A stretch of 44,321 bases of DNA, from positions 1 to 44,321 of the forward strand of contig CAYYJB010000013.1 in assembly GCA_964472135.1 (NCBI GenBank), given 5' to 3'. A program made the position numbers and the translations under genes. The DNA is from JAUREX01 sp964472135. Lineage in GTDB: Bacteria > Pseudomonadota > Alphaproteobacteria > Rhodobacterales > Rhodobacteraceae. The notes beneath the pieces are model-generated. The model saw nothing but the letters and a program-made list of their open reading frames with translations, was not told the origin of the DNA and searched no databases. Below are positions 32,569 through 41,712 of the stretch, one piece after another; position 1 is the stretch's first letter, and each line of letters begins with the position of its first letter.

Positions 32569-34886
32569 CAGAACCGCGTGGCGATGGTCAGATCGAAGCC
32601 TTGCGTGCGGTCATAGCTCTGCTTCTCGAGCGGGGTCGCGAAGTTGAAGCGCAGCGGGCCGATCGGCGTGTCCCACAGCACCGAGACGCCCACGGCCGAG
32701 CGCAGCCGCGCCGTATCATCTACCGTCGAGCCGTCGAAGGCGCGCCGGTCATCGAGCGACCAGACCGAGCCGACATCGAAGAAGACCCCGCCGCTGATGC
32801 CGTATTCCTCGGGCAGCCCCAGCGGAAACTCGGCGTCGAGGCGCGCGACCGCGAAGGTATTGCCTGCAAGCGCATCCTGCCGGGGCGAGGTGACATCGCG
32901 CGGCCCGAGGCCGTAGGGCTCGAAGCCGCGCAGCTTGCCCGCGAGCGAGAAGCGGTCGGTGATGCGGCTCGGCTGGTTGCCGCTCGTCTCGAGGTGCCCG
33001 GCCTCGAGCGAGGCGCGCAGGGTCAGGTCGCCGCCGAGGCGGCGCGTCTCGAAGATCGCGCTAGAGGTCGATATCAGGGCGTCGATATCGCCGCCCAGGC
33101 CCTGCACCTCCTGCCCGACCCGCAGCAGCACGATATCGTCGCCCCCGAGCCCGGCGCGGCGATTGTCCCAACTGTAGCCGTAGCCGAGCCCGGAAGAGAC
33201 GAGATCGCCGCGCGCCTGATCCGCCACCAGAATGGGGGCGGTCGTCGCCGTGTCGATCCCGGTGAGCTTGCTCGAGGCGATGCGGAAGAACCCCTCGAGC
33301 CGACCGTTCGGCGTGGTCGGGAACTCGAGCGCGGGTCGGAATTCGAAGACATCGGAATCAAAGGCGAGGTAGCTCGCAGACCCGCGCGTGTTGGCGAGCG
33401 TGAGCGAGGCACGCAGGTCGCGCCCGAGGAAGGCGGGCTCGGCGAAGCGCAACGAGGTGTTGGCGCGCGCCGCGCCCAGATTGCCCTCGACCGCGATGAA
33501 CTGGCCACGCCCGAGAAAGTTCGACTCGGACAGGTTGAAGGTGAAGGACGCCCCGTCGACCTCGCCATAGGATGCGCCGAAGCCGAGCGAGCCGGTCGGG
33601 CGCTCCGACACCGCCACGTCGACGATGACCTGATCGGGGGCGCTGCCCTGACGCGTGTCGACGTTCGCCGTCTCGAAGAAGCCCAGCGCCCGGATGCGTT
33701 CGGCCGCCTCGCGGATCGCGCGGGGATTGAACGGATCGCCCTCGACGATGCGGAACTGCCGGCGGATCACGCGGTCAAGGGTGGTGACGTTGCCCTCGAT
33801 GTCGATGCGCTCGACGAAGATGCGGGGGCCGCGCACGAGGGCGAAGGTAACATCGAGAGTCGCGGTCGCATCATTGCGCGTCACGCGCGGCTCTACCCGA
33901 AGAAAGCTCAGTCCCTGGCGCAGCGCGAGCGCCTCCATCCGCGCGACCGCGGATTCGAGCGCGAGGGGCGAAAAGACATCCCCCGTGTCGATCGGGTTCG
34001 CCGCGAGGAAGGCGGCCGCCTCGGCCTCGGGGTATTCGGATAGGACATCGAAGGCGCCAAAGCGGAACTGCGCGCCTTCGCGCAAGGTGAAGCTGACCAG
34101 AAAGGCGTCGCGCTCGGGCGTGTAGTCGGCGGTGGCATCGAGGACGCGAAAATCGATGAACCCGCGCGAGAGGTAGAAGTCGCGCAAGAGTTGGCGGTCG
34201 AGATCGAGCCGCTCGGGCGCATAGGTGTCGGCCGAGATGAAGGTGCGCAAGAGCCCTGCCTGCTTGGTCTGCAGCACCCGACGCAGGCGCGAGTCGCTGA
34301 AGGCCTCGTTGCCGATGAAGGCGATGCGCTCGACCTCGATGACGCCGCCCTCGGCGATCTCGAATACAAGGTCGACCGTGCCGTCGTCGCGCGGGATCAC
34401 CTTGGGCTCCACCGATGCCGACGCCCGCCCCGCGGCGCGATAGGCCTCGACGAGCGCGGCCGCGTCCGCGCTTGCGGTCAGGGGCGAATAGACCCGACGC
34501 TCGCGCGAGGTCACGATCCCGGCCAGCACCGCGTCATCGAGACGCTGGTTTCCCTCAAAGGCGATGCGGTTGACGACAGGCCATTCCCTGACGACGACGC
34601 TCAGCACCGCGCCGTCGGGCGTGATCGTCGCCGATTCGAACAGCCCGGCCGCCATCAGGCGCTGATAGGCGTCATTGACCTGCGCGGTCGTCACCTCCTG
34701 CCCCTCGCGCAGCCCGAGCAGCGCGCGCACCGAGGCGTCATCGACCCGCTGGTTGCCCGTGATCGTGATGCTCTCGATGGTGGCGACCTGCCCGATCAGC
34801 AGGGTCGGACCGAAGATCAGCAGCACGCTCGCGGCCAGGGTTTGCGCAAGTCGCGGCAGACGAAACCTCAGTCGCTTGGCAGGCAC
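32568..34886 (-). CDS. bamA: Outer-membrane protein assembly factor BamA
   Basis: BamA is the essential outer-membrane insertase. From the chosen start the protein is 772 aa: a signal peptide (PAKRLRFRLPRLAQTLAASV...), five POTRA repeats (ATIESITITGNQRVDDASVR, VNRIAFEGNQRLDDAVLAGI, VERIAFIGNEAFSDSRLRRV, a fourth, and VERIDIEGNVTTLDRVIRRQ), then the 16-strand barrel with GFGASYGEVDG, LRGFEPYGLGPRD containing the conserved RGF, and a C-terminal Phe (DLTIATRF). I prefer a GTG start at 34886 because GGAGG lies 8 bases before it; the ATG at 34949 would add 21 non-signal residues. rseP lies upstream, ompH downstream. Confidence 0.95.
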   Translation of the reverse strand: MPAKRLRFRLPRLAQTLAASVLLIFGPTLLIGQVATIESITITGNQRVDDASVRALLGLREGQEVTTAQVNDAYQRLMAAGLFESATITPDGAVLSVVVREWPVVNRIAFEGNQRLDDAVLAGIVTSRERRVYSPLTASADAAALVEAYRAAGRASASVEPKVIPRDDGTVDLVFEIAEGGVIEVERIAFIGNEAFSDSRLRRVLQTKQAGLLRTFISADTYAPERLDLDRQLLRDFYLSRGFIDFRVLDATADYTPERDAFLVSFTLREGAQFRFGAFDVLSEYPEAEAAAFLAANPIDTGDVFSPLALESAVARMEALALRQGLSFLRVEPRVTRNDATATLDVTFALVRGPRIFVERIDIEGNVTTLDRVIRRQFRIVEGDPFNPRAIREAAERIRALGFFETANVDTRQGSAPDQVIVDVAVSERPTGSLGFGASYGEVDGASFTFNLSESNFLGRGQFIAVEGNLGAARANTSLRFAEPAFLGRDLRASLTLANTRGSASYLAFDSDVFEFRPALEFPTTPNGRLEGFFRIASSKLTGIDTATTAPILVADQARGDLVSSGLGYGYSWDNRRAGLGGDDIVLLRVGQEVQGLGGDIDALISTSSAIFETRRLGGDLTLRASLEAGHLETSGNQPSRITDRFSLAGKLRGFEPYGLGPRDVTSPRQDALAGNTFAVARLDAEFPLGLPEEYGISGGVFFDVGSVWSLDDRRAFDGSTVDDTARLRSAVGVSVLWDTPIGPLRFNFATPLEKQSYDRTQGFDLTIATRF

Positions 34887-34995
34887 TGTCGGTCCTCCGA
34901 AATGACGCCCGAGGGGCGCGTTGCCGTCCGGGCCGGAATTGCCCGCCACCCTAGGATGTGACTAGCCGCTCGCCCCCCGAATGTCAAAGAGGGAC

Positions 34996-35011
34996 GCCGC
35001 CCGGGGGCGGC
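34996..35011 (-). terminator. Stem-loop between rseP and bamA
   Basis: GCCGCC-CGGG-GGCGGC, a perfect six-pair stem with a four-base loop, starts two bases after the rseP stop on the minus strand and is followed by GTCCCTCTTTG. It is likely an attenuator that partly separates bamA-ompH from the upstream genes; the 126-base gap could carry a separate bamA promoter. Confidence 0.5.
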
Positions 35012-35012
35012 T

Positions 35013-36344
35013 TCAGCACAGGATGCCGATGTCGTTCGCGGTCGCGAAGAGCATGAGCGTGAGGAGGAGCGCGAGCCCCGCGACCAGCAGCGCGCGCAGC
35101 ACCTTTTCGGGCGGGGGACGGCCGGTCGCGGCCTCCCAGCCGATCAGCACGAGGTGCCCGCCATCGAGGACCGGGACCGGAAAGAGGTTCATCAGTCCGA
35201 TCGCCGCCGAGAGCATCGCGACGAACCACACGAAGCTTTCAATCCCCTGTTCGGCGGCGGCGGCCGAGGTCTCGGCGATGCGGACCGGCCCGCCGAGATT
35301 GCAGGTGCTGATCTGCCCCGCGATCATGTGCCAGAGCCCCGAGAGCGAGGTGGCGACGATCCCCACCGTCTGCGCCACCCCGTGCGAGAGGGCCTCGACC
35401 GGCCCGGGCGTGGCGGTCTGGGGCGCGAAGGCGCCCGCCCCGACCACCCCGATCATCAGCCGCGTCTCGAAGCCCGAATCGGTCGGGACATCGGTCCGGC
35501 GCGGCACCAGCACGAGGTCGAACGCCTCCGCCCCCGGACGCCAGACCTTGAGCGCCAGCGGCGCGCCCCCCGATGCCTCGACCGCCCGGCGCAGCGCCGC
35601 GAACGTCGCGACCGGCGCGCCGTCGATGGCGAGCACCACATCCCCCGCCGCAAGCCCCACGTCGCCCGCCGCCGAATCGGGCGCCACCGCATCGACGAGC
35701 GGCGGCAGCGGGTGGGGCCCTGCGACCTCGCGCAACTCACCCGCGCGCTCGATCCGATAGGTCAGCAGCGCGCGCTCGGGCAGCGTCTCGGTCAGGGCGG
35801 CGAGGTCGGCGCGGGTCTCGACGGGCTGGCCCTCGATGGCGCGGATCAGGTCGCCCGCCATCAGACCGTGCTCGACCGGCAGGGGCTTCGTCGCGCCGAC
35901 GACGGGGGCATCGACGGGCACGCCGCGCACCAGCAGGAGCCCGGCAAAGACGAGGGCCGCAAAGACGAAGTTGAAGGCCGGCCCCGCGAAGATGGTCGCG
36001 GCCCGCGCCCACAGCGGCGCGCCCGCCATGGTGCGCCGGCGCGCCCGCGCGTCGGTCGGCGCGGCCCCGGCCGTGACCGAGGCCGCATCGGCATCGCCAG
36101 CGAATCGGACATAGCCCCCGAGCGGCAGCGCCGCGATCTGCCAGTGCGTGCCGCGCCGGTCCGTCCAGCCCGCGATCTTCGGGCCGAAGCCGATCGAGAA
36201 CACCTCGGCATGGATCCCCGACCAGCGCCCGACGATGTAATGGCCGTATTCGTGCACCCCCACGATGATCGAGAGCGCCAGCACGAAGGCCGCGAGCGTC
36301 CACACCAGCCCGCCGAAGCTGGGGATCAGACCCAGAAGTTCCAT
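35013..36344 (-). CDS. rseP: Site-2 metalloprotease RseP
   Basis: RseP cuts membrane-bound anti-sigma factors and clears signal peptides. The 443-residue protein has the zinc motif HEYGH (31-35) in the first membrane helix, PLGGYVRFAGDAD, two PDZ-like segments (VVGATKPLPVEHGLMAGDLI; VAPDSAAGDVGLAAGDVVLA) and the second active-site motif LFPVPVLDGGHL, then terminal membrane helices. It is five bases downstream of dxr and co-transcribed with it. Confidence 0.96.
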   Translation of the reverse strand: MELLGLIPSFGGLVWTLAAFVLALSIIVGVHEYGHYIVGRWSGIHAEVFSIGFGPKIAGWTDRRGTHWQIAALPLGGYVRFAGDADAASVTAGAAPTDARARRRTMAGAPLWARAATIFAGPAFNFVFAALVFAGLLLVRGVPVDAPVVGATKPLPVEHGLMAGDLIRAIEGQPVETRADLAALTETLPERALLTYRIERAGELREVAGPHPLPPLVDAVAPDSAAGDVGLAAGDVVLAIDGAPVATFAALRRAVEASGGAPLALKVWRPGAEAFDLVLVPRRTDVPTDSGFETRLMIGVVGAGAFAPQTATPGPVEALSHGVAQTVGIVATSLSGLWHMIAGQISTCNLGGPVRIAETSAAAAEQGIESFVWFVAMLSAAIGLMNLFPVPVLDGGHLVLIGWEAATGRPPPEKVLRALLVAGLALLLTLMLFATANDIGILC

Positions 36345-36349
36345 CCGTC

Positions 36350-37525
36350 CTATCCCCCGGCCAGCGTCCGCGCTGCCTCGTCGGCACGCCTGCGTGCCAG
36401 ATGGTCGAAGTCGAGCACGATCTCAAGCCGGTCTGGCGCGGATGTGAAGCCGGGCTCGGCCGACATCCGCGCGAGCGTCGCCTCGACGATCGCGGCCATG
36501 GCGGTGAATCCCACGCGCCCGTCGAGGAAATGGTCGAGCGCGATTTCCTTGGCGGCGTTGAAGACCGCCCCCGCCATGCCGCGCGCGGCCATGACCTCGC
36601 GCGCAAGGCGCAACGCGGGAAAGCGCACGGGGTCGGGGGCCTCGAACGTCAGCGCGCCGATCCGCGCGAGGTCGAGCCGCGCCACCGGCAGCGGCGCGCG
36701 GTCGGGCCAGTTCAGCGCATAGCCGATGGCGTGGCGCATGTCGGGCGGACCCAGATGCGCGATCACCCCGCCGTCGACATGGGCGACAAGGGCGTGGACG
36801 ATCGACTGCGGATGCACGAGCACCTCGATCCGCTCGGGCGGGATGGCGAAGAACTCGCGCGTCTCGATCAGTTCCATCGCCTTGTTGAAGAGCGAGGCCG
36901 AATCGACCGAGATCCGCGCGCCCATCGACCAGTTGGGGTGGCGCACCGCCTCGGCCGGGGTGGCGCGCGCCAGCCGGTCGGCCGGCCAGTCGCGAAAGGG
37001 CCCGCCCGAGGCGGTGATGATGACGCGCTCGACCGAGGCCATGTCCTCACCCGCGAGCGCCTGGAAGATCGCCGAATGCTCGCTGTCGACGGGCAGGATG
37101 CGCGCGCCCGCCGCGCGCGCCGTCGCGATCAGGAGCGGCCCGGCGCAGACGAGCGATTCCTTGTTGGCAAGCGCGACGGTGGTGCCGCGGGCGGCGGCGC
37201 GCAGCCCGGGCACGAGGCCCGCGGCCCCCACGATCGCCGACACGGCGAGGTCGGCGGGCCGGTCGGCCGCCTCGGCGATGGCCTCGGGGCCGGCGGCGGC
37301 GGCGATGCCGCTGCCCGCCAGCGCCTCGCGCAGCGCGGGCAGGCAGTCGGGATAGGCGGTGACGGCGACCTCGGCCCGGTGGGCGCGCGCGGCGGCGGCA
37401 AGTGCCGCGATGTTGCGCCCCCCCGTGAGCGCCACGACATCGAAGGCGTCGGGCGCGCGTCCGAGCAGGTCGAGTGTGCTCTGCCCGATCGACCCGGTCG
37501 CCCCGAAGACGCTGATCCGCCGCAT
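36350..37525 (-). CDS. dxr: 1-deoxy-D-xylulose 5-phosphate reductoisomerase
   Basis: DXR makes 2-C-methyl-D-erythritol 4-phosphate, the committed step of the MEP isoprenoid pathway, using NADPH and a divalent metal. The 391-residue protein begins with the nucleotide-binding FGATGSIGQSTLDLL, then LANKESLVCAG, the metal/substrate segment LPVDSEHSAIFQAL, TASGGPFRDWP and the MGARISVDSASLFNKAME loop. In this operon it sits beside uppS, which uses the pathway's product for undecaprenyl diphosphate. Confidence 0.97.
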   Translation of the reverse strand: MRRISVFGATGSIGQSTLDLLGRAPDAFDVVALTGGRNIAALAAAARAHRAEVAVTAYPDCLPALREALAGSGIAAAAGPEAIAEAADRPADLAVSAIVGAAGLVPGLRAAARGTTVALANKESLVCAGPLLIATARAAGARILPVDSEHSAIFQALAGEDMASVERVIITASGGPFRDWPADRLARATPAEAVRHPNWSMGARISVDSASLFNKAMELIETREFFAIPPERIEVLVHPQSIVHALVAHVDGGVIAHLGPPDMRHAIGYALNWPDRAPLPVARLDLARIGALTFEAPDPVRFPALRLAREVMAARGMAGAVFNAAKEIALDHFLDGRVGFTAMAAIVEATLARMSAEPGFTSAPDRLEIVLDFDHLARRRADEAARTLAGG

Positions 37526-37528
37526 CCC

Positions 37529-38350
37529 CTACCCCGCGATCCGCAGCGGAAAGCCGGTGACGAGGGCAACCGCCCCCATGAGCGCGGCCGCCCCGATCAT
37601 GCCGTCGAAGCGGTCCATCACGCCCCCGTGCCCGGGGATAAGTTGCGAGCTGTCCTTGACCCCGGCGCGGCGCTTGAGCGCGCTTTCCCACAGATCGCCC
37701 GCCTGCGCGGCGCAGGCCAGCACCACCGCAAGCAGCGTGGCGAGCGCGAGGCCCCCGCCCGTGACGCCGAGCATGGCCGCGCCCGCGCCGCCCACGAGCG
37801 CGCCCCCGACCCAGCCCGCCAGCGTGCCCGACCACGTCTTGCTCGGGCTGATGCGCGGCCAGAACTTGGGGCCGCCCGCGATGCGGCCGACGAAATAGCC
37901 GCCCACGTCCGAGGCCACCACCACGGCGATGAGCCAGAGCGTCCAGCCCAGCCCGTCGCCCCCCGGCGCCGAGCGCACATGCCAAAGCGACAGCCCCGCG
38001 AGCACGGCAAGGCTGCCATAGAGGGTAAAGACGCGCCGCCCCGCCGGCAGCGCCGCGAGGGCCACCAGCGCGGGCAGCAGCGCCGCGAGCGGGACCGCCA
38101 GCACGGCAGGCGCCGTGAGCGCGCCCGAGACGATCGCGCTCGCACCCGCAAGGCCCATGGCGGCGCGGGCCGGGGCGCGTTGCGCGGGATGCACGAGGTG
38201 GGCCAGCTCCCACAGCATCGCCCCGACGATGAGCGCGACGAGCACGAGAAACCACGCCCCCCCGAGCCACAGGTCGAGCGCGCCGATGGCGACGAGCACG
38301 AGCGCCGAGCCGAGCCGCGGCCCCAGATCGCCAAAGCGGCCGCGGATCAT
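37529..38350 (-). CDS. cdsA: Phosphatidate cytidylyltransferase
   Basis: CdsA makes CDP-diacylglycerol for phospholipid synthesis in the inner membrane. The 273-residue protein is strongly hydrophobic with about eight membrane segments. It carries the CDP-alcohol signature near the C-terminus (SQLIPGHGGVMDRFDGMIGA) and the preceding SPSKTWSGTLAGW. Three-base gaps on either side to uppS and dxr place it within the operon. Confidence 0.95.
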   Translation of the reverse strand: MIRGRFGDLGPRLGSALVLVAIGALDLWLGGAWFLVLVALIVGAMLWELAHLVHPAQRAPARAAMGLAGASAIVSGALTAPAVLAVPLAALLPALVALAALPAGRRVFTLYGSLAVLAGLSLWHVRSAPGGDGLGWTLWLIAVVVASDVGGYFVGRIAGGPKFWPRISPSKTWSGTLAGWVGGALVGGAGAAMLGVTGGGLALATLLAVVLACAAQAGDLWESALKRRAGVKDSSQLIPGHGGVMDRFDGMIGAAALMGAVALVTGFPLRIAG

Positions 38351-38353
38351 GCC

Positions 38354-39097
38354 CTAGACCGCCGCAACCGCCCCGAAGCGCCGCTCGCGCAGCCCGAAGC
38401 GGGCCATGATCTCGGCCAGATGGGCAGGCAGGAAGTCGGGCCACAGGACGGGCGAGAAGTCGTATTCGGCATAGGCGGCCTGCCAGGGCAGGAAGTTCGA
38501 GACGCGCATCTCGCCCGAGGTGCGGATCACGAGGTCGGGGTCGGGCAGATCGGCGGTGTCGAGCGCGCGCACCAGATCGGCCTCGGTGATGGCGCAGGGG
38601 GCGACATCGCCCCGCCGGGCGGCCTCGGCGAGCGTGCGCGCGGCGCGCAGGATCTCGTCCCGGCCGCCATAGTTCACCGCGACCGTCAGGTTCAGCAGCG
38701 TGTTGGCGGCCGTGCGCGCCTCGATCCCCGCCATCAGCGCCTGCAGCCGCGGATCGAGCCGCGCGCGGTCGCCGATGAAGCGCAGCCGCACGCCGTTGGC
38801 CGACAGCCGGTCGGCCTCGCGCTCGATGTAGCGGGCGAAAAGCGCCATGAGGCCGATGACCTCTTCGGTCGAGCGCTTCCAGTTCTCGGTCGAGAAGGCA
38901 TAGAGCGTGAGCCAGCGGATCCCGAGCCCCGGCGCCGCGGCGACGATGGCGCGCACGCGCTCGGCCCCGCGCCGGTGGCCGACAAGGCGCGGCAGGCCGC
39001 GGTTGGTCGCCCAGCGGCCGTTGCCGTCCATGATGATCGCGACGTGCTGCGGGACGGCGCGTCCGGGGTGGGCGGGGTCGGGCGATGCAATGGCCAA
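38354..39097 (-). CDS. uppS: Undecaprenyl diphosphate synthase
   Basis: UppS builds the C55 lipid carrier for cell-wall synthesis by adding isopentenyl units in cis. The 247-residue protein has IIMDGNGRWA with catalytic Asp24, the RR...GA substrate-binding helix (GHRRGAERVRAI), YAFSTENWKR, and the conserved VNYGGRDEI and IRTSGEMRVSNFLPWQAAYA with its YAEYDFSPVLWPDF end. It lies between frr and cdsA. Confidence 0.97.
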   Translation of the reverse strand: MAIASPDPAHPGRAVPQHVAIIMDGNGRWATNRGLPRLVGHRRGAERVRAIVAAAPGLGIRWLTLYAFSTENWKRSTEEVIGLMALFARYIEREADRLSANGVRLRFIGDRARLDPRLQALMAGIEARTAANTLLNLTVAVNYGGRDEILRAARTLAEAARRGDVAPCAITEADLVRALDTADLPDPDLVIRTSGEMRVSNFLPWQAAYAEYDFSPVLWPDFLPAHLAEIMARFGLRERRFGAVAAV

Positions 39098-39124
39098 GTC
39101 GGCCGTCCTTTCGTGCTCAAATGG

Positions 39125-39688
39125 TCAGACGTGCATGATTTCCTGCTGCTTGCCCTCGAGCGTCTTGTCGATCAGGGCAATCATCCGGTCGGTCAGCTCC
39201 TGGATCTCGTCGGCCCAGAGCTTCTGGTCGTCCTCGGGCATGCCGGCGGCCTTGGCGCGCTTCAGTCGGTCCATGCCATCGCGCCGGACGTTGCGCACCG
39301 CGACGCGGGCGTGCTCGGCATATTGCCCCGCGACCTTGGTCAGCTCGCGCCGCCGCTCCTCGTTCAGCTCGGGGATGGGCAGCATGATGATGGGGCCGTT
39401 CGTCTGCGGGTTGATGCCGAGGCCCGATTCGCGGATCGCCTTCTCGACCTTGCCGATCATGCCGCGGTCCCAGACGTTGATCGTCACCATCCGCGGCTCG
39501 GGCACGTTCACGGTGCCAAGCTGGTTGATGGGCGTCATCTGCCCGTAGGCCTCGACCTGGATAGGTTCGAGCATCGAGGCCGAGGCGCGCCCGGTGCGCA
39601 GCGAGGCAAGCTCGGTGCGCAGCGCGGCGACGGCGCCATCCATGCGCCGCTGGAGGTCGTCGAGATCGAAGTCGGTATCGTCAGCCAT
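39125..39688 (-). CDS. frr: Ribosome recycling factor
   Basis: RRF splits terminated ribosomes with EF-G. The 187-residue length is standard. Visible features are the helical start (LDDLQRRMDGAVAALRTELA), RTGRASASMLEPIQVEAYG, the conserved NVWDRGMIGKVEKAIRESGL and the C-terminal three-helix bundle (KKLWADEIQELTDRMIALID-type). It follows pyrH by 30 bases, the near-universal order. Confidence 0.97.
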   Translation of the reverse strand: MADDTDFDLDDLQRRMDGAVAALRTELASLRTGRASASMLEPIQVEAYGQMTPINQLGTVNVPEPRMVTINVWDRGMIGKVEKAIRESGLGINPQTNGPIIMLPIPELNEERRRELTKVAGQYAEHARVAVRNVRRDGMDRLKRAKAAGMPEDDQKLWADEIQELTDRMIALIDKTLEGKQQEIMHV

Positions 39689-39718
39689 GCCCTTGCTCTG
39701 CCCTGTGGTCGGTTCGGA

Positions 39719-40471
39719 TCAGCCGTGAACGCGCGTATAGGTCCCCTCGCCCTGCAGGATGCCGCGGAAGCCGCCGGGTTCGTCGAGCGAGAAGACGATG
39801 ATCGGCAGGTCGTTGTCGCGGGCCAGCGCGATCGCCGAGGCATCCATGACGCCGAGATGCTTCTGCAGCACCTCGTCATAGGTCACATCGTCGTAGCGGC
39901 GCGCGTCGGCGTGCTTCTTGGGGTCCTTGTCGTAGACGCCATCGACCTTCGTGCCCTTGAAGATCGCCTCGCAGGCCATTTCGTTGGCGCGCAGCGTCGC
40001 GGCCGTGTCGGTCGTGAAATAGGGGTTGCCGGTGCCGGCGGCGAAGATGCACACGCGCCCCTTTTCAAGGTGGCGAACGGCGCGGCGGCGGATGTAGGGC
40101 TCGCAGATCTGGTCCATCGGGATGGCCGAGATGACGCGGGTGAAGACGCCGAGCGCCTCGAGGCTCGCCTGCATCGCGAGCGCGTTCATCACGGTCGCGA
40201 GCATGCCCATGTAGTCGGCCGTCGTGCGCTCCATCCCCTGCGCGCTGCCCTGAAGGCCGCGAAAGATGTTGCCGCCGCCGATGACCATGCAGATCTCGAC
40301 GCCCATGTCATGGACCGATTTCACCTCGGCCGCGATGCGCTGGACAGTGGGGGGATGCAGCCCGAAGCCCTGGTCGCCCATCAGCGCCTCGCCCGAGATC
40401 TTGAGCATGACCCGCCGATAGAGGCACGCGGCCGGGGCGCGTGGGGTGGGGGCGGGGGCGGAACTGGGCAT
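39719..40471 (-). CDS. pyrH: UMP kinase PyrH
   Basis: PyrH phosphorylates UMP to UDP and is allosterically controlled by UTP and GTP. The 250-residue amino-acid-kinase-fold protein has KRVMLKISGEALMGDQGFGL-like text near the N-terminus (RRVMLKISGEALMGDQGFGL), the VIGGGNIFRG nucleotide loop, and GTGNPYFTTDTAATLRANEM. The ATG at 40471 is better spaced from AGGATG than one two codons upstream at 40477. It is the first visible gene of the long minus-strand operon; rpsB and tsf, often upstream, are replaced by the divergent miaA. Confidence 0.96.
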   Translation of the reverse strand: MPSSAPAPTPRAPAACLYRRVMLKISGEALMGDQGFGLHPPTVQRIAAEVKSVHDMGVEICMVIGGGNIFRGLQGSAQGMERTTADYMGMLATVMNALAMQASLEALGVFTRVISAIPMDQICEPYIRRRAVRHLEKGRVCIFAAGTGNPYFTTDTAATLRANEMACEAIFKGTKVDGVYDKDPKKHADARRYDDVTYDEVLQKHLGVMDASAIALARDNDLPIIVFSLDEPGGFRGILQGEGTYTRVHG

Positions 40472-40593
40472 GGACATCCTGTCGGGTGCGCGGTGCGCCG
40501 GGGCGTCGCTGGTGCGGTCTGTAACTCCGGCGCAAAATGTCGCAAAACCGCTGCCGGATCAACGGCAGAACCGCCACCCCGGGAATAAAGCGC

Positions 40594-41529
40594 ATGACCC
40601 CCTCCGCCGACGACCCGGCCCCTGCCCTGCCTGCGCCGCTGGCGCAGGCGCCGCGCGACCGGCCGGTGCTGATCGCGGGGCCGACCGCCTCGGGCAAGTC
40701 GGCGCTGGCGCTGGCGCTGGCGCGCGCGCAGGGGCGTGTCATCGTCAACGCCGACGCGTTGCAGGTCTATGCGCGCTGGCGCATCCTCACGGCCCGCCCG
40801 ACGGCCGAGGAAGAGGCGGCGGCCGAGCACCTGCTCTATGGTCATCTGGCCGATGATGCGCCCTGGTCGGTCGGCCATTGGCTGCGGGCGGTTGCCGACA
40901 TCCTCGCCCGCCATCCGGGGGCCGTGATCGTCGGGGGAACGGGCCTCTATTTCACCGCCCTGACCGAGGGGCTGAGCGTGATCCCCCCGATCCCCGCCCG
41001 GGTCCGCGCCGCCGCCGAGGCGCTGCGCGCGCAGGGGGGCATCGCGGCGCTGGTCGCGGGCCTCGATCCGGCGACGGCGGGACGGATCGACCTGCGCAAC
41101 CCCGCCCGGGTGCAGCGCGCGTGGGAGGTGCTGACCGCGACGGGCGAGGGGCTGGCTGGCTGGCAGGCGCGCACCCCGCCGCCGCTGCTCGGGCTTGGCG
41201 AGGCGACCGCGCTGGTGGTCGAGGTCGCGCCCGCGGAACTCGCTGCGCGGATCGGGGGGCGGGTGGCGGCGATGGTCGCGCAAGGGGCGCTCGGGGAAGC
41301 GGCGCGCGCCCTGCCCGGATGGGATCCGGCGCTGCCATCGGCGCGCGCGATCGGCGCGGCCGAGTTCGTCGCCCATCTGCGCGGAGAGATCGACCTCGGC
41401 GCCGCCATCACCGCCGTCGCCGCCGCGACGCGTGCCTACGCGAAGCGCCAGCGGACCTGGGCGCGCAACCGGCTGGGCCACTGGCCGCGCCTGTCGCTCC
41501 AGCCCGCCGACCACCGCACGACCGCCTGA
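40594..41529 (+). CDS. miaA: tRNA dimethylallyltransferase MiaA
   Basis: MiaA prenylates A37 of tRNAs that read U-starting codons. The 311-residue protein has the P-loop LIAGPTASGKSALALALA, IVNADALQVYARWRILTARP, IVGGTGLYFTALTEGLS and the C-terminal ATRAYAKRQRTWARNRLGHW. In the family the residue after NAD is usually S (NADS) and here is A. It is divergent from pyrH with a 122-base shared promoter region in which I see no clear -35/-10 pair. Confidence 0.94.
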   Translation: MTPSADDPAPALPAPLAQAPRDRPVLIAGPTASGKSALALALARAQGRVIVNADALQVYARWRILTARPTAEEEAAAEHLLYGHLADDAPWSVGHWLRAVADILARHPGAVIVGGTGLYFTALTEGLSVIPPIPARVRAAAEALRAQGGIAALVAGLDPATAGRIDLRNPARVQRAWEVLTATGEGLAGWQARTPPPLLGLGEATALVVEVAPAELAARIGGRVAAMVAQGALGEAARALPGWDPALPSARAIGAAEFVAHLRGEIDLGAAITAVAAATRAYAKRQRTWARNRLGHWPRLSLQPADHRTTA

Positions 41530-41712
41530 GACCCATCGTCGCGAGGTCGCAAAAACAGCCTGAAATGTCGAAGACCGGCATTGACGCGAACTATCGGTTG
41601 CGGCGAAGGTGGGGTGCTTTGGCGCGAGGGACACGCCATCTGGCAGGTTGGCCGAACGATCCGGGTATCTCTGGCGACCGCAAAACAGATGTCCTGCACG
41701 GGAGAGACAGAG

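Noticed and set aside
36401..40588. Very long open frame (about 1395 codons) on the plus strand
   Set aside because: It runs antisense to dxr, cdsA, uppS, frr and pyrH and its Arg/His/Asp-rich translation is the usual product of reading GC-rich genes on the wrong strand.
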